Shown: one piece after another, positions 46,441 to 60,235 of the stretch
How the letters are laid out: the number at the start of each line of letters is the position of its first letter
Position numbering within the stretch: position 1 is the first letter of the stretch
DNA from: Saururus chinensis
Lineage: Eukaryota; Streptophyta; Magnoliopsida; Piperales; Saururaceae
Length of the DNA: 64,000 nt
Direction: 5' to 3'
NCBI GenBank assembly: GCA_035235625.1
Contig: CP141149.1
Location: 4,588,893 to 4,652,892, forward strand
Program-made: the position numbers and the translations under genes
The notes under the pieces: generated by a model
What the model was told of the DNA's origin: nothing
The model's input: the letters and a program-made list of their open reading frames with translations, nothing else
Database searches by the model: none

Positions 46441-49400
46441 CATGCACTACAAGAGTATATTTAATTGTCTTCCTATAACATTTCACATCTGTTGCTTTCT
46501 CAGAAGCGAAAATCTTATTCACTACCAATCATGACTTCATCTTATTTATACGTTTCCTCCATTTTACTAAAAGAAGACTAATCCTCCCACATGAGCTTTG
46601 TCTCAAACACCAGCCTCTATGCCCATGAGAAAATCTTGTTTGTTTGGGTTTAATATTATGCTGCAACTGATCCTTGTTTATATGTGTTTGTCACTTGGTT
46701 TTTCAGGCACAAAAATGGTCAAGAAAACAATAACGGCCAAGAAAAGAAGAATGCTCACATTTCCTTTGAGCTTTAGGTCCCTTCCCAAACCATCTCAGTC
46801 TGTTCAAGGAAATAGCTCACATCTATTAGAAAGAACAAGAAATAAGAGTTCCAGGTGCAACAAATAACATAAATGTTAAGTACGATAAAGCTATTATTAC
46901 CAATACTACTAATAAAGTGAAAAAGTGGGCAAAATTTGTTACCATAAAAATCTTAAATTACCCCTAACACACCTAAAGTATTATCTATGAACTCTTATTT
47001 ATAGACGAGACAAAATTGCTAAACTAAACTTGAAGCTCAACTTACATATGATAATAAGACTTTAAATTTTTGGAGTGCAGCACGTGCATTCTACGTGTGC
47101 ACTTCTACCAGCAATAATAACAAAAAAATCTAATGGAAAAATCACAAACCTCTTTACGAGCTTTTGCCACTCACTATCATTAGCTTCACTATGTGTTGGC
47201 TCGCTGCACAAAGTTTTGGAATGAAAAGTATTAATAAACATCCATGCAGATGTAAAAAAAACTAGACAGTTCAAAAGAGGCGCTGCCAAATTGTGAAGAA
47301 CCAGTACATTTTAATGTCAGAGGATTTGAGTACTTTGCCGGGTGCAACCTTTGGCGTGAATTTCATCTGGAGGTGGTCAATCAAATTTGTAAGTAATAGA
47401 AGGAGAGCAGGATATTTATGTTACAACATCTAAATTTATGTTACAACATCTAAAGGACTACTCAAAAGTCAAGGACAAAGAACTAGTGGGACCAAACCAT
47501 TCGAGAAGCCACCACAGTTAACGTTGCCCATTTGGTCCCGGTTGATCGAGAGGGAGGCGCTGCAACTTCCTCAGTGACGGTGGTGACAGTAGATAAGGAG
47601 TGAGGAGATGTGAGAGGCTGGAAAAACGTCCGGGTTTTTTCACCCAATGTTCTCTCCCATCTTCTTTTAACTAGTTTAACGGAGTCCGTCTTCTAACAGA
47701 GATGCCCATTCTTCAGTTTTGTCTCTGCTAGTTTCAGCAATAAAGAGGGTTCGCGTTTGAGTGTGGTTCAGTCCGTGTGACGTGTTGTATTCTCATTGGT
47801 GGCCAACGGGTGCCGAGGGAGAAACCTCCACAGCAGATTCGTGTCCTTTTCACTCACCCAAATTTTACCCCAAACAGTGAGAGGCTGAGAGCCAGCCTGA
47901 TGCCCGACGAGATTTAAGAACACCACCTTAGGAGGTGGTGTTGTGAAATACCCGAATTGCATTGTAACTCAAGCATCTGAATTCAATTAGTGTAAGATTT
48001 ATATATTTCAACTACCTATGTGTTCTAAATTTAGAATTGCGACACCTAATCCACTAACCTAGAATTTATAATTTCATATTAGAAATCTTTATTTACTAAT
48101 GCCGGATTTTAAAGATGTTATTAAAAATCCTAATTGACTACTGCTAAATTTTGAAAATTGAAGATTTTCTTCTAAAATCCTACTTGATAAAATAATGACT
48201 CAATAAGCTTACGCTCCACCCAGCCGAAAATAAAATATGAATGAAATTATTGGTTTGAGAATTCAATGCATAGCAAAAAATTTAGCCCATATTTTGATTT
48301 TAATAATAGTATATATACATATATGATAATAATTTTTTGTCACTAAAAATTCAAGAAGAAACTACCCTGCAGGCTTTAGTGTAATAGTTTAATCATGTAC
48401 AAGCCCAAACAACATGCTCCAAGCTGTCAACACCCTTTCCTTAAAGGTAGGGTTTCATACCTACATCCTTCATTAATAAATTTTCTATTAATACTTAAAA
48501 AATAAAAAATTTACCCCAAAGGGTTCACCTTATCCCCTATGGTTTATTTATTTATTTTTAAATCTAATTGTGGTTGCAATAGTTAGTTGACATTGATCAT
48601 CGATGTCTTGGCATCGGTTAGATCTAGCCAAGACCAATTCCAGCCACTAGGGCACAACTGTCATAGGTAGAGGTTGAAGTTGCAACTGGAGTGTAGGGCT
48701 GACAATGGAATACTATGTTGATGGTTGTACTTATTTCTTTACCATTACTATTTCTCATATTTTTACGCATAACTATTTCATTACATATATAATACAATTT
48801 ATTATATATCCATTTTGTCTAAAATTAATCAGTTGGTTAACTATTACTCACAACCCCTTTCATAAGGGTTAATAATTTTAAATAATCTCCTATTTTTCAA
48901 ACACAACCCAAGCAACAATCACAATTATACATTCATAGGATACCAACTCAAAAAAGCTATCTTATCTATGTATTTAAAGAGATTTATATTGTGACTATGC
49001 AACCAAAACATTGACTACATAGACATTGCATGCCATAAAAAATTGGACTAACCCCTAATTTCAATTGTATTCTTAAAAAAACTATCTAAATACCAAGAGT
49101 TTCCTTTATTTAACATATATCTAATATTTGAAGTCCCTTCATTGTCAAAACAATAACTCAATAAGCTTATGCTTCACCTAGCCAAAAACATACATAGGCT
49201 TCTGGGTCTGAGTATTCAATGCTGGGTTTGCTGAATATTTTTTGAAAAAAAATTGAATGGGGTTGAATATTAGGGTAGGGTTTATTTCTCTTAGATATTA
49301 CTTGGTGGCGGATGGGGGTTATACAAAAGAGGGCATGAAGTATTGTATATTTTTTTGTATGCCAAATAGATAATAGGTATGGAATAACTTTTTCTTTAAC

Positions 49401-49965
49401 CATTCAATTTAAAAAATAATTAGGAAAAATATTTACTTAACTCATCATTAATTTAATTATTATTTTTAACTTCTTAATAGTACTATACATACAATAAAGG
49501 TTTAGAATGAGTACCATGGACAACCCTAATCATGATGTAGCACACAAACTCATGGCCAGATCTAGCCTCCAGGCCACAGTTGCCAAAGGTGGCAAGGGCA
49601 TGCCAGGCCTTGACACACGCCATGGTAGCCAAATATGATCACCATGACCACAACGACTAGAGGTAGCCATGGGGATGATGAAAAAAAAATTACATTGAGT
49701 GAAAATGACATAAATTTAAATTTGAAGTGCGATAGGGGTAATATTATCTTATCATAGAAAACTAGTAAAATAAGTTTATTGGAGGAAAGCCAAAATTCAA
49801 TTGTGCAGTCGATAGTGACTATTTGATATGACTTTTGCCTCACCTAACCCAATACAATTAACTTGAGCTGACTTGACCGAGAAGATGATCTTCGTACTGA
49901 TGCGAGGTTAGGAGTTTTGTGCCCTACCTGATCCCGAGCAATAGTACTATAATCAAATTGAAAAT
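46441..49965. other. AT-rich non-coding stretch with minor repeats
   Basis: No protein is recognised on either strand. Seen: CACTACAAGAG at 46,445, which looks like a CACTA end but has no partner; a perfect 10 bp-arm hairpin AACACCACCT/AGGTGGTGTT at 47,919-47,942; and a dispersed ~60 bp repeat around CTCAATAAGCTTA(C/T)GCT at 48,200 and 49,155. The GC-richer part at 47,500-47,960 could be an old promoter or 5' leader for the RPC4-like relic, which is inference from position only. Confidence 0.4.
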
Positions 49966-49968
49966 GCT

Positions 49969-50110
49969 TAAGTGACGTTGAAAAAGGTACATCAAAAGGT
50001 TACTTCATCCTCCCAAAATTATTGATGAGTGGGACCATAAAATTGGGTCCCACTCATCAATGGTTATGTGAAGATGAAGTAACTTTTTGACGTGACTTTC
50101 TCACGTCATA
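49969..50110. mobile_element. Fold-back MITE, ~140 bp
   Basis: The inner arms ATTGATGAGTGGGACC (50,021-50,036) and GGTCCCACTCATCAAT (50,046-50,061) are perfect complements with a 9 nt loop. Outer arms (AAAAGGTTACTTCATC near 49,995 and GATGAAGTAACTTTTT near 50,074) extend the pairing to about 49,971 and 50,108. Family and target duplication were not determined. Confidence 0.75.
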
Positions 50111-52319
<2,209 letters not shown>

Positions 52320-54270
52320 TGACATGTGTTGGGGTGCACACACATGTGAAAGTGTTGTATAGTAGGTGTGTATGCATTGCGGGAATTGCCCTTAGTGTTG
52401 CACACCATTTATGCAGGCGTTGTGGGGAGGGCCTGCAACATTGCACTTCATGTGTGCACAACGTTGCGCAGAAAGCATGCAACGATGCTCACACATAGTT
52501 GGCTATGTTGGGACACATGGCCGACTAGCATATATTTGGATTCTTAAGATATCCCCTCCCCCCTAAATAGTGTTGGAGAGTCCCTTGGAGTGTTTTCGTG
52601 CAATTTGGCAAACTTTGGAGAAACCAAGCCCATACAACCACTTTGGTTGCCACTCCTGCAGAATGGGAAAAATCTCTTATACTATATGGGGGGGACATGG
52701 TGAGTTGAATTGACAAAGCTGTTTGTATGATGCCTAGCCTTGCAACCGGCTGTCTCAGATTACAATGAAGTCTTCTTGTGTTGCTAGCTATTATGCCAAG
52801 AGCCCTATTTGCTTGGAGATGGGGTGCTTCGACCTATCGGGTGGCCGTTCAGCTTTATGACCATCTTGGATACAAAGACATGCACTTGGCTGAGATGCAT
52901 TGTAAGGAGGTGTCCCCCTCCTGTCAGCTTGCTTGGGAAATGTTTCGGCACATTCGTATGTCAAACATTGGGATGGGTTCGTTGCTCGGCTTTGCGGGTT
53001 AGACGCCTGGTCGAATGACACGAGGCCATAACCTTAAAGAAGAATGACTTACTGGCTTGCCTATTTGGCCTTGTGAGTGCCACACAGTATGCGTTTCCCA
53101 GGTGCCTCCATGACAAGTGGTATCACAGCTAAATTTCCATCTTGTTGGGCGACCAATACATGCTTTGGACAAAGAGATGGAAAGAGCTGAATGCATAGTT
53201 CTTCGTCCTTGATTTTGTGGGGCAGATGGACTAACATGGAAAACAGATTGTGAAGGAAACGTGGGCTGAAACGGATGTGCATGGATGATGGCTGATCAGG
53301 TTCCTTCTTAGTTTTGGATTGTGAGAGTGGTACTTGCCATCATGTGCACAATGTTTATAAGTATCTCATGCAGTACTGTTCTTATTTCCTGGTCATTGGT
53401 GTGAGATGTTATTGAAGCGAAGTGAACTATCCATGACACGTGCTGGGGCGCACACACATGTGGAAGTGTTGTATAGTAGGTGTGTATACATTGCAGGAAC
53501 TGCCCCTAGTATTACATAGCATATATGCAGGTGTTGCATGGAAGGCCCACAACGTTGAGCAACATGTGTGCGCAACGTTGCACAGAAAGCACGCAACGAT
53601 GAACACATAGTTGGCTATGTTGGGACACATGGGCGAGTAGCACATATTTTGATTCTTAAGATGTCCCCTCCCCCCTAAATAGTGTTGGAGAGTCCCTTGT
53701 AGTGTTTTTGGGCCATTTGACAAACTTTGGAGAAACAAAGCCTATATAGCCACTTTGGCTGCCACTCTTGCAGAATGAGAAAAATCTCTTATGCCATATA
53801 GGGGGGACATGGTGAGCTAAATTGACAAAGCTGTTGGTATAATGCCTAACCTTGCAATCGGCTATCTCGGATGACAACAAAGGCTTATTGTGTTGCTAGC
53901 TATCATGCTAGGAGCCCCGTTCACTGGGAGATGGGGCTCTCCGACCTATCGGCCGGCCATCCAGCCTTATGGCCATGTTGGATACAAAGACCCTTGCATG
54001 CACTTTGCTGAGATGAATTGTTTGGATGTCTGAGTTGCCTAAGTTTGATCCGTGCATTGTAAGGAGGTGTCCCCCTCCGGTCAGCTTGCTTGGAAATGTT
54101 CTGGCATGTTCGTATGTCTGCCATGGGAGGGGTTCGTTGCTCAGCTTCGCGGGCTAGACGTTTGGTCAAATGGCACGAGGCCATGACCTTGACGAAGAAT
54201 GACATACTCGCTTGGCTATTTGGCCTTGTGAATGGTGTACGATAGGCATTTCCTGGGCGCCTCCTTGACA
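52320..54270 (+). mobile_element. Putative small LTR element without coding capacity (TRIM/LARD-like fossil)
   Basis: Two long direct repeats, 52,320-53,115 (796 bp) and 53,434-54,270 (837 bp), begin TGACA(T/C)GTG(T/C)TGGGG and both end in CCTCC(A/T)TGACA, after which similarity stops abruptly. Two bases after the first lies TGGTATCACAGCT (53,118-53,130), one base off the usual initiator-Met primer-binding site. Only 318 bp separate the repeats and no protein is seen. This is the layout of a miniature LTR element. Against it: no matching 5 bp flanks and no clear polypurine tract. A tandem duplication of ~1.1 kb is the alternative. The repeats are clearly diverged, so it is old. Confidence 0.55.
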
Positions 54271-56382
54271 GACCTCCCCACCATCCTTGGACCCCCTGGC
54301 CCATACTAGCTCACCCGGACTGCGATAATATTAGACTAAAATGGGCCCGAGCCCATACCATAGCCCAATAGAGATGAGCTAGAAAAATAGAGGCAAAATG
54401 GTTTTAAGTGCTTTAAATAAACAATTACAATTGTAGTAGAGTGGCCAAGCAACTTATTTATTAAACATAATAATTCTGACAACCCCCACCTTGCCTCGAA
54501 CTTCTTGCACCAAACCATGTTTTCAGCATATGATATTGGAGGCAGCCCCAGACTACTGCCCAAGTCCCAATCCTTGCCCATATGAACAGCAAACAGATCT
54601 CTGTCCCATCCGTCCTTCACCAATATTACAGACCACATTTTTTAAGGTAGAGAAGTGGTCCGGGGACAGGGGAGCAATAGTTGACGAGTGATGGCATGGC
54701 CTGGCATGAAATTTTTGGATTGCTTTTGTTGGGTAAATCGCTAGTTGTCGATGTAATCGATGGGGCACCTACAATAGTGTCACAAACATTAAATTTTGCA
54801 TTAAACGTGTATGCTAATACGATGCACCGTGAGCAGCTAACAAACCTTCCCCTGCCGCTGCGTTAGTGAGTTCACAAGTTAATTATAGCTCCAATATAGA
54901 TATATGCATGTGTTATGCATTAGATTGCACGTGTTAGACATTAGATATGATCGTTATTCTAAGAATCACTTATCATATGAACTTTGTTTGTATATTAAGA
55001 GCACTACTCTTGCCACCCTAACAATCTCTTGCTTCCCCTATTATTTACTTCTCTATTTTTTGTGTTAAGAGCACTTGCCACCCTAATAATGTCTCACTTC
55101 CCCAATTATTCACCTCCCTTAAGTAAATATTAAAATGTCTCTCCCATCCACCTGAATATATGTCATATGTATGTACCGAACCTACTCCTATCACACCTAT
55201 GTTGGATCCATCGCTAGCATGGCACAACACATCATCATGTTGTTTCTTGTAAACCCCTCTCCCATATACGTCCTCTGTCTCTTTCTCATCTTTACTTTTT
55301 TCTTCTTCTTCATTTTCTTCTTTTCTTTTTTGTTCGCATATGCTGGTCACTACCAAATTAATATTTGCTGGACACATGGGAAAAGATAATATAAATATTT
55401 AAATTTTGGTGGAATTAATACATTGTTTGTTGGGGGGAGAGGGTACATGTATTCTTATATTAAACTTTATTTATTTAGTAAAGAATTAATTAGAAGAACT
55501 ATAACTAACCAAGCAATTAGGACAAACGTTTGTTGGAAGCTAGGAAAGTTTCGTATGCTTGGGAGAGACATACTAAAGAAAATTAACCAACAACAAAATA
55601 AAAAACCTTAACTAAAGGCGACAGAAATTATATTGCATATTATAGCTTCAAAAAGTAGATACAGGCTATGGAGATTTTAGGGTGAGAGAATAAGAGGGTT
55701 ATGTTGGCTTGTGGACTTTAAAGAGTGCATTAAGCTGAAAGTAAACGAAATGCCGTAAGTGTCTTCACACACAAAGGAAAGGGGATTAGCTAGTTTGTTA
55801 CAAATTTTATTTCTTAAAAGTAATCTATTGAAAAGATGATCATATGATGGCCAACACCTAATGTCAATAAATAATAATAGTATTTAACCAAACCACATAA
55901 TTTCTCTACTAAGCTCACCAAATAGAGACAAAATAAACTAAAAACAACATATTATTTTTTTCAACAACAAAAAAAGAACACATGATGATGCAACACAACA
56001 TTATTAAAAAAAATACTATTGCGCATTTTCACAATATTAAGGTACAATTTGTCATCTCAGTTTTTGAGAAATCCTTTGAGTATGAGATAATTACCCAATT
56101 TTTGGTAATGTGTTGTTATTGCCGAACCGGACCTAGAAACATAATGATTCGAGTCGCATTACATCTCGGTTTGGATTTACTTGGCACCAAGACCCTAGAT
56201 TCTAAATTCAAAGGGCTGGAGTTGTAACTCCCGCCTCTTCAGATTTGCTGGTTACTGTTGGAATCTTAACAGAAAACAAAGGGACTCTAATTGTTTGCTT
56301 GCATTAAATAGACTTTCTAAATTGAATTTACTTCTGAGGGTTTATCTTCTCTTTCTGAAATTCTCATCAAATGCTTCCCCCC
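54271..56382. other. Non-coding stretch
   Basis: No gene is recognised. A ~65 bp imperfect tandem pair (TAAGAGCACT...TTGCCACCCTAA) lies at 54,997-55,125. A T/C-rich tract at 55,270-55,335 precedes AT-rich sequence running up to the thiamine thiazole synthase relic. Confidence 0.4.
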
Positions 56383-56875
56383 ATGGCCACTCCCTCTGCC
56401 CTAGCCTCTAGCCCCTCTGCTCCTCTCCACACTCAGCGGCCTAGCTCTTCGTTTCCATGTGCACTGCCACCCCTAAGTACGACTTCCAGTGTTTGCAGTT
56501 CAACCCCATCAAGGAGTTCATCGTTTCTCGCGAGATGACCCACCACTACACGATGGACATGATCGCCTACGCCAACACCTGCGTGGTTGTGGTCAGTGTT
56601 AGTTCTGCTAGCCTCTCCTGCACCTATGAGATGAGCAAGAACCCCGACATCATAGTGGCCATCAGTGAGCAGTACCTGTGAGTCCCGGTAGTGGCACCTG
56701 GCTAGGCAGCCAGCTCTTCCTGGCCTTCTTCTCGACTATGACAAGCAGGACAACTATGTGGTGATCAAGCACTCAACCCTTTTTGCGTTTAGTTATCCAC
56801 CATCAAGAGCATGCTCTTGGCCTGCCCCAACGTCAAGCTCAACAACTTTGTGGCCACCATGGAAGGCTATATTGA
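56383..56875 (+). pseudogene. THI1: Thiamine thiazole synthase (THI1/THI4) pseudogene fragment
   Basis: The first ~35 codons, from the ATG at 56,383, form a Ser/Pro/Ala-rich transit-peptide-like stretch. After a frame change the frame at 56,457-56,681 reads [20 protein letters not shown], then [33 protein letters not shown], matching the N-terminal third of plant THI1 ([35 protein letters not shown]). Out-of-frame pieces follow: SPGSGTWLGSQLF, DKQDNYVVIKHSTLF and STIKSMLLACPNVKLNNF. The enzyme makes the thiazole half of thiamine in plastids. Here all the glycines of the dinucleotide-binding GxGxxG motif are replaced by serine or valine, a stop follows SEQYL, about a dozen residues are missing after QLF, and the C-terminal two thirds are absent. 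No intron is obvious, so it may be a retrocopy. Family call is confident; coding function is excluded. Confidence 0.85.
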
Positions 56876-57345
56876 CCGATATGCATCCGTATTAGTAACG
56901 ATCGATATTGCACGGGCCCTGATACAGCAGGCACAGAAATTATCGGCATGAACGCTGCATTTTGACCGTATCGATCTGCTCAGGCTCGATCCGCTGCAAA
57001 CCAGATGCATGAACAGGGGAAAAAAAAGCTCTTCACCTCCCCTACGGATTCCCTGCTTGACCAACACCCATGGAAAGCCATATCGACCGATATGGTTGCG
57101 TATAGGCCGATACGCATCCGTATCGGTCACAATCAATACCGTACGAAACCTGATACAGCGGGCACATACCTTATCGTTACGAATGCTGAGTTTTGACCGT
57201 GTCAATCCGATTTGGCTCGATGCGCTGCAAACCCGATGCCTGAACAGGGACATAAAAAGCTCTTCACCTCCCCTACCGTGTTCCTGTTTTGGCTTCTCTC
57301 ACACACCTCCCCTATGGATTCTCTGCTCGACCAACACCCTCACTC
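56855..57345 (+). repeat. ~210 bp tandem repeat fused to the end of the THI1 relic
   Basis: Units start at about 56,861 and 57,071 with GGAA(G/A)GC.ATAT(T/C)GACCGATATG, pass through CGTAT.GGTCACGATC-like sequence and GATACAGC(A/G)GGCACA, and end in AAGCTCTTCACCTCCCCTAC, GGATTC.CTGCTTGACCAACACCC. A partial third unit is at 57,300-57,345. CCGATACG/CGTATCGG (about 57,108-57,127) is a hairpin inside the second unit. The first unit begins exactly where THI1 similarity ends. Confidence 0.8.
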
Positions 57346-59083
57346 CCTTTGCTCAAATCTGTGAAAAAAACTTCGGGTAACAGAATCAAACTTCAGAGTC
57401 TCTTCACCATCTTAGAATCGGATCAGAAGGAAAGCGTGATCTGCATGCAGAGGGCGATCTACAAGGGAGAGGGTGACTGTAGAGGGAGAGCACTATCAGA
57501 GAAGATAGAGGGAGAGGGCTCTGAGTGTTGTCTTCCTTCTCCTCTTATTAGCCAAGATAGAGGGTGAGGGTGGCAATCTGTCTTCCCCATGCTGTCTTGC
57601 TACTGAAGCTCTCAGCCTCAGTGCCTCACACAGGATTAGAGGGAGTGGGCACCTCCAATATGCGTTCCCCTTCTCCAATCTTTTGTTTTTTCCAATTTGT
57701 CTTCTCGTGTACAATGAAGACGCCTCTTGTGCCTATGCGATGAAGAAGCTATTTGCTAAGGGAGGCCTCCCTGCAGTCGAACGGCTCCCTCCCTTTCCTT
57801 TTGCATGATGAAGAAGTTAGATTTTTTTATTACCATATGGCACAACATTTGTTATTTGATGCTGATTGCATGAATTTGTTTTTTGGCATCAACATTTATA
57901 GAGTACTACTACTCCTTGGGGCGGCTTCTTCCAACCCACCACACATGACCACCATCTCGTAATGGTGGTTGTTGTTGTTGTTGCCACTGGAGACAGGGTT
58001 TCAGTGGGTGCGTGAGAAGAGGCCAGAGAGGTGAGCCACCGACAGAAAGTGGGTGGGTCATCTACGAGCCATCAGCTGGCTCAAATCAGGCAGTTGGCCG
58101 TACTGCTCCCCCATCTCCATCACTAATAGTGGGAGTCTGGGAGCTAGCTACTTCTTCCTTTTCATTACAAGGAAGGGGAGAAGCCGGAGACTCGGATTGT
58201 GTCCACCACGAAGAAGAGCCAATTTATGCACAAACAACACCCTGGCGCCATCTCAAGACTCAATTTCCATGCTCTCTTTCTCTCTCATGGTGATTGCTGA
58301 CATACAATGATCCTTTCTTTCTCTTTCCTTCTCTCTATCTCTCTATGTAGTTGTAATGAATCTCTTGGATGCAGAGTTCATTTTGCCCCTCTTTTTCTAT
58401 GGTTCTATTGGGTTCTAAATAGTTAAAAAACCGTTGCAGCAACTGGACATTGGCCTTGGCAATTAGAGAATTTATGTCCTTCCTTCACGATTTGGAAAAT
58501 ATTATGCAAAGACAATTAAAGAATTTATGTCCTTCATGACTTAGAAAATATCATAATTGAATCATATGCAGATTCAAATTAATTTTTTACTGCAGCCCAA
58601 CGAATTTTTAAGGTAAATTTCTTGTATGGACTATTGGCTTACATTCTTCGACTTTTCTAGTCTTGTTTGAAGAATATGCTTATTTTGTTGAACAAAATTT
58701 GTCATGAATGTATGTTTACAATTTATTTTTATATTAATTGTGAGTTGGACCCATAATTTGCAATACCTAATCTCAGGTGTATAGGTTGTTTTTGAATGTT
58801 GTTTGCTTTGATTTGTTTAGCTTTAAATAAATTATATAAGTTGTCTTTGAATGCATTTCTTTTGAATGTTGTTTGCTTGGATCATTTTTTTTCTTTAGTA
58901 CAAATGTTTATAAATAGTACTCTTCATTGTGGAAATATATCTCTTTAAGTTTTTTATGCACAATAAGCATGATAATAGTACAAAAATATTGTATCTTCTT
59001 TCTATCATGTAAATCTAGGTGTTTGATTGAATATTAATTAGTTCTTTTGACTTGAAGGGCTGCTAGTACTTAGGGTTTTCAAG
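57346..59083. other. Stretch with no recognised gene
   Basis: 57,380-58,330 is GC-richer, with short frames on both strands that I do not recognise (for example 58,012-58,293). 58,360-59,083 is AT-rich. Its position just upstream of a BED-finger relic and its T-rich character suggest old leader and intron sequence, which is inference. Confidence 0.35.
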
Positions 59084-59720
59084 ATGGCACCAAAGGAGAA
59101 AGAGCTTGACATTGGGTGGAATCACAGTTCAAGGGTTGGTGGAAGTAGGCATAAGACATAATGTAATTGGTGTGGGCGTATCAAGAACAATATTTTGGTC
59201 ATGCCACCTAAGATCAAGACTATGACAGTAGGGTTCATCATAATTTGAGCTCTTATAGAGGTAGACATGGAAGTCAATCACAAAGGCATCGCCATGAGCG
59301 ATATGACCAAACTGCTTCAGTTCAACATGATACTAGTTGCAGCCAACCTTCACCTTGGGATAACATTGCACAAGGGATTCAAAATATAAGTGTTGGGGTG
59401 AACCAACTTGCATATGGATATGGACATAATGGATATAATACACAATCTTATTCATACAATAGTTATGGTTCTGGATCTCAAAATGATTCTCAGTCTCAAA
59501 CTTCAAACTACCGAACAATGGTTCACAGTTATTCGACAATGCAATTTGGATGGAGTCTTCAACTTTATTAGATTTATAATGATCAATATATTGAACATTA
59601 TCATAATTGTATGAGTTGGGCCCAATATTACAACCATGTGAATCAATTAAATCATCATGACTCAGTAAATGATGACAATAATGGTTATGAGCATCCAAAT
59701 CAATCTTCTTTTACTTGAGA
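59084..59720 (+). pseudogene. BED-type zinc-finger protein relic, hAT-transposase-like
   Basis: From the ATG at 59,084 the frame reads MAPKEKELDIGW, then GGSRHK and CNWCGRI, matching the start of plant BED-finger proteins of the hAT type (DIGWxHGxxVGGSRHxVKCNYCGK). A stop interrupts before CNWCG and the rest of the BED finger (the QH pair) is not found. In another frame (to 59,720) is a tail rich in Tyr, Ser, Asn, Gln and His (SYRGRHGSQSQRHRHERYD near 59,248, YGYGHNGYNTQSYSYNSYGS near 59,420), a kind of low-complexity end also seen in such proteins. The catalytic hAT core is absent. Either a domesticated hAT-like gene fragment or a transposon remnant. It ends at a sharp join to copia sequence. 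Confidence 0.5.
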
Positions 59721-60235
59721 GGTATACTAATTTTCAAAAGAGTAAAGAATCTAAGACTTATAGGCTTTTCAATCTTAAAACAATAGAATTGGTGATTTCA
59801 AGAGATGTAATCTTCAATAAAGTAGGCTCATAGAACTTTGATGAAAACAATGGTGGATTTACAAAAGTGTATATAAAATATGAAAAAGAAAGGGCTTTAT
59901 CAAGTCATCAAATATCAAGTGGTTCACAATAACAAGATCATGAAACTTTCCTACACATCATGAGTCAAGGCAAAATTCAAACATATGGCCAATTAATCTA
60001 AATAATGTACATAGTGATTCACCTCCAAGAATGGTACGCTCACTACAAGAAACTTATGATGTTGCATTTTTTTCTTATGATCTATTAAAATTTGAAGATG
60101 CTTCAAGAGAAGAAGTTTGGATATATGCAATGTATAATGAAATGATTATGATTGAGAAGAACAAGACATGAGAGTTAGCTTATAAACCTCAAGACAAAGA
60201 TGTAATTGGCTTAAAGCAATGTCTGGAAAATTTTA
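59721..60235 (+). mobile_element. Ty1/copia fragment, integrase end to start of RT (fossil)
   Basis: About 59,745-59,850 resembles the copia integrase C-terminal motif KGYRLFNLKTKKLIISRDVIF (here YRLFNLKT and ELVISRDVIFN). About 60,030-60,225 reads RSLQETYDVAFF, EEVWIYAMYNEM and IEKNKT then PQDKDVIGLK, the start of copia reverse transcriptase. A short broken piece with several breaks and no LTR seen. Confidence 0.8.

Noticed and set aside
46445-46460. CACTACAAGAG resembling a CACTA transposon end
   Set aside because: No matching inverted end or 3 bp duplication could be found nearby.
60045-60060. CACTACAAGAAA resembling a CACTA transposon end
   Set aside because: It falls inside recognisable copia RT wording (RSLQETYD), so it is coding sequence of that relic and has no inverted partner.
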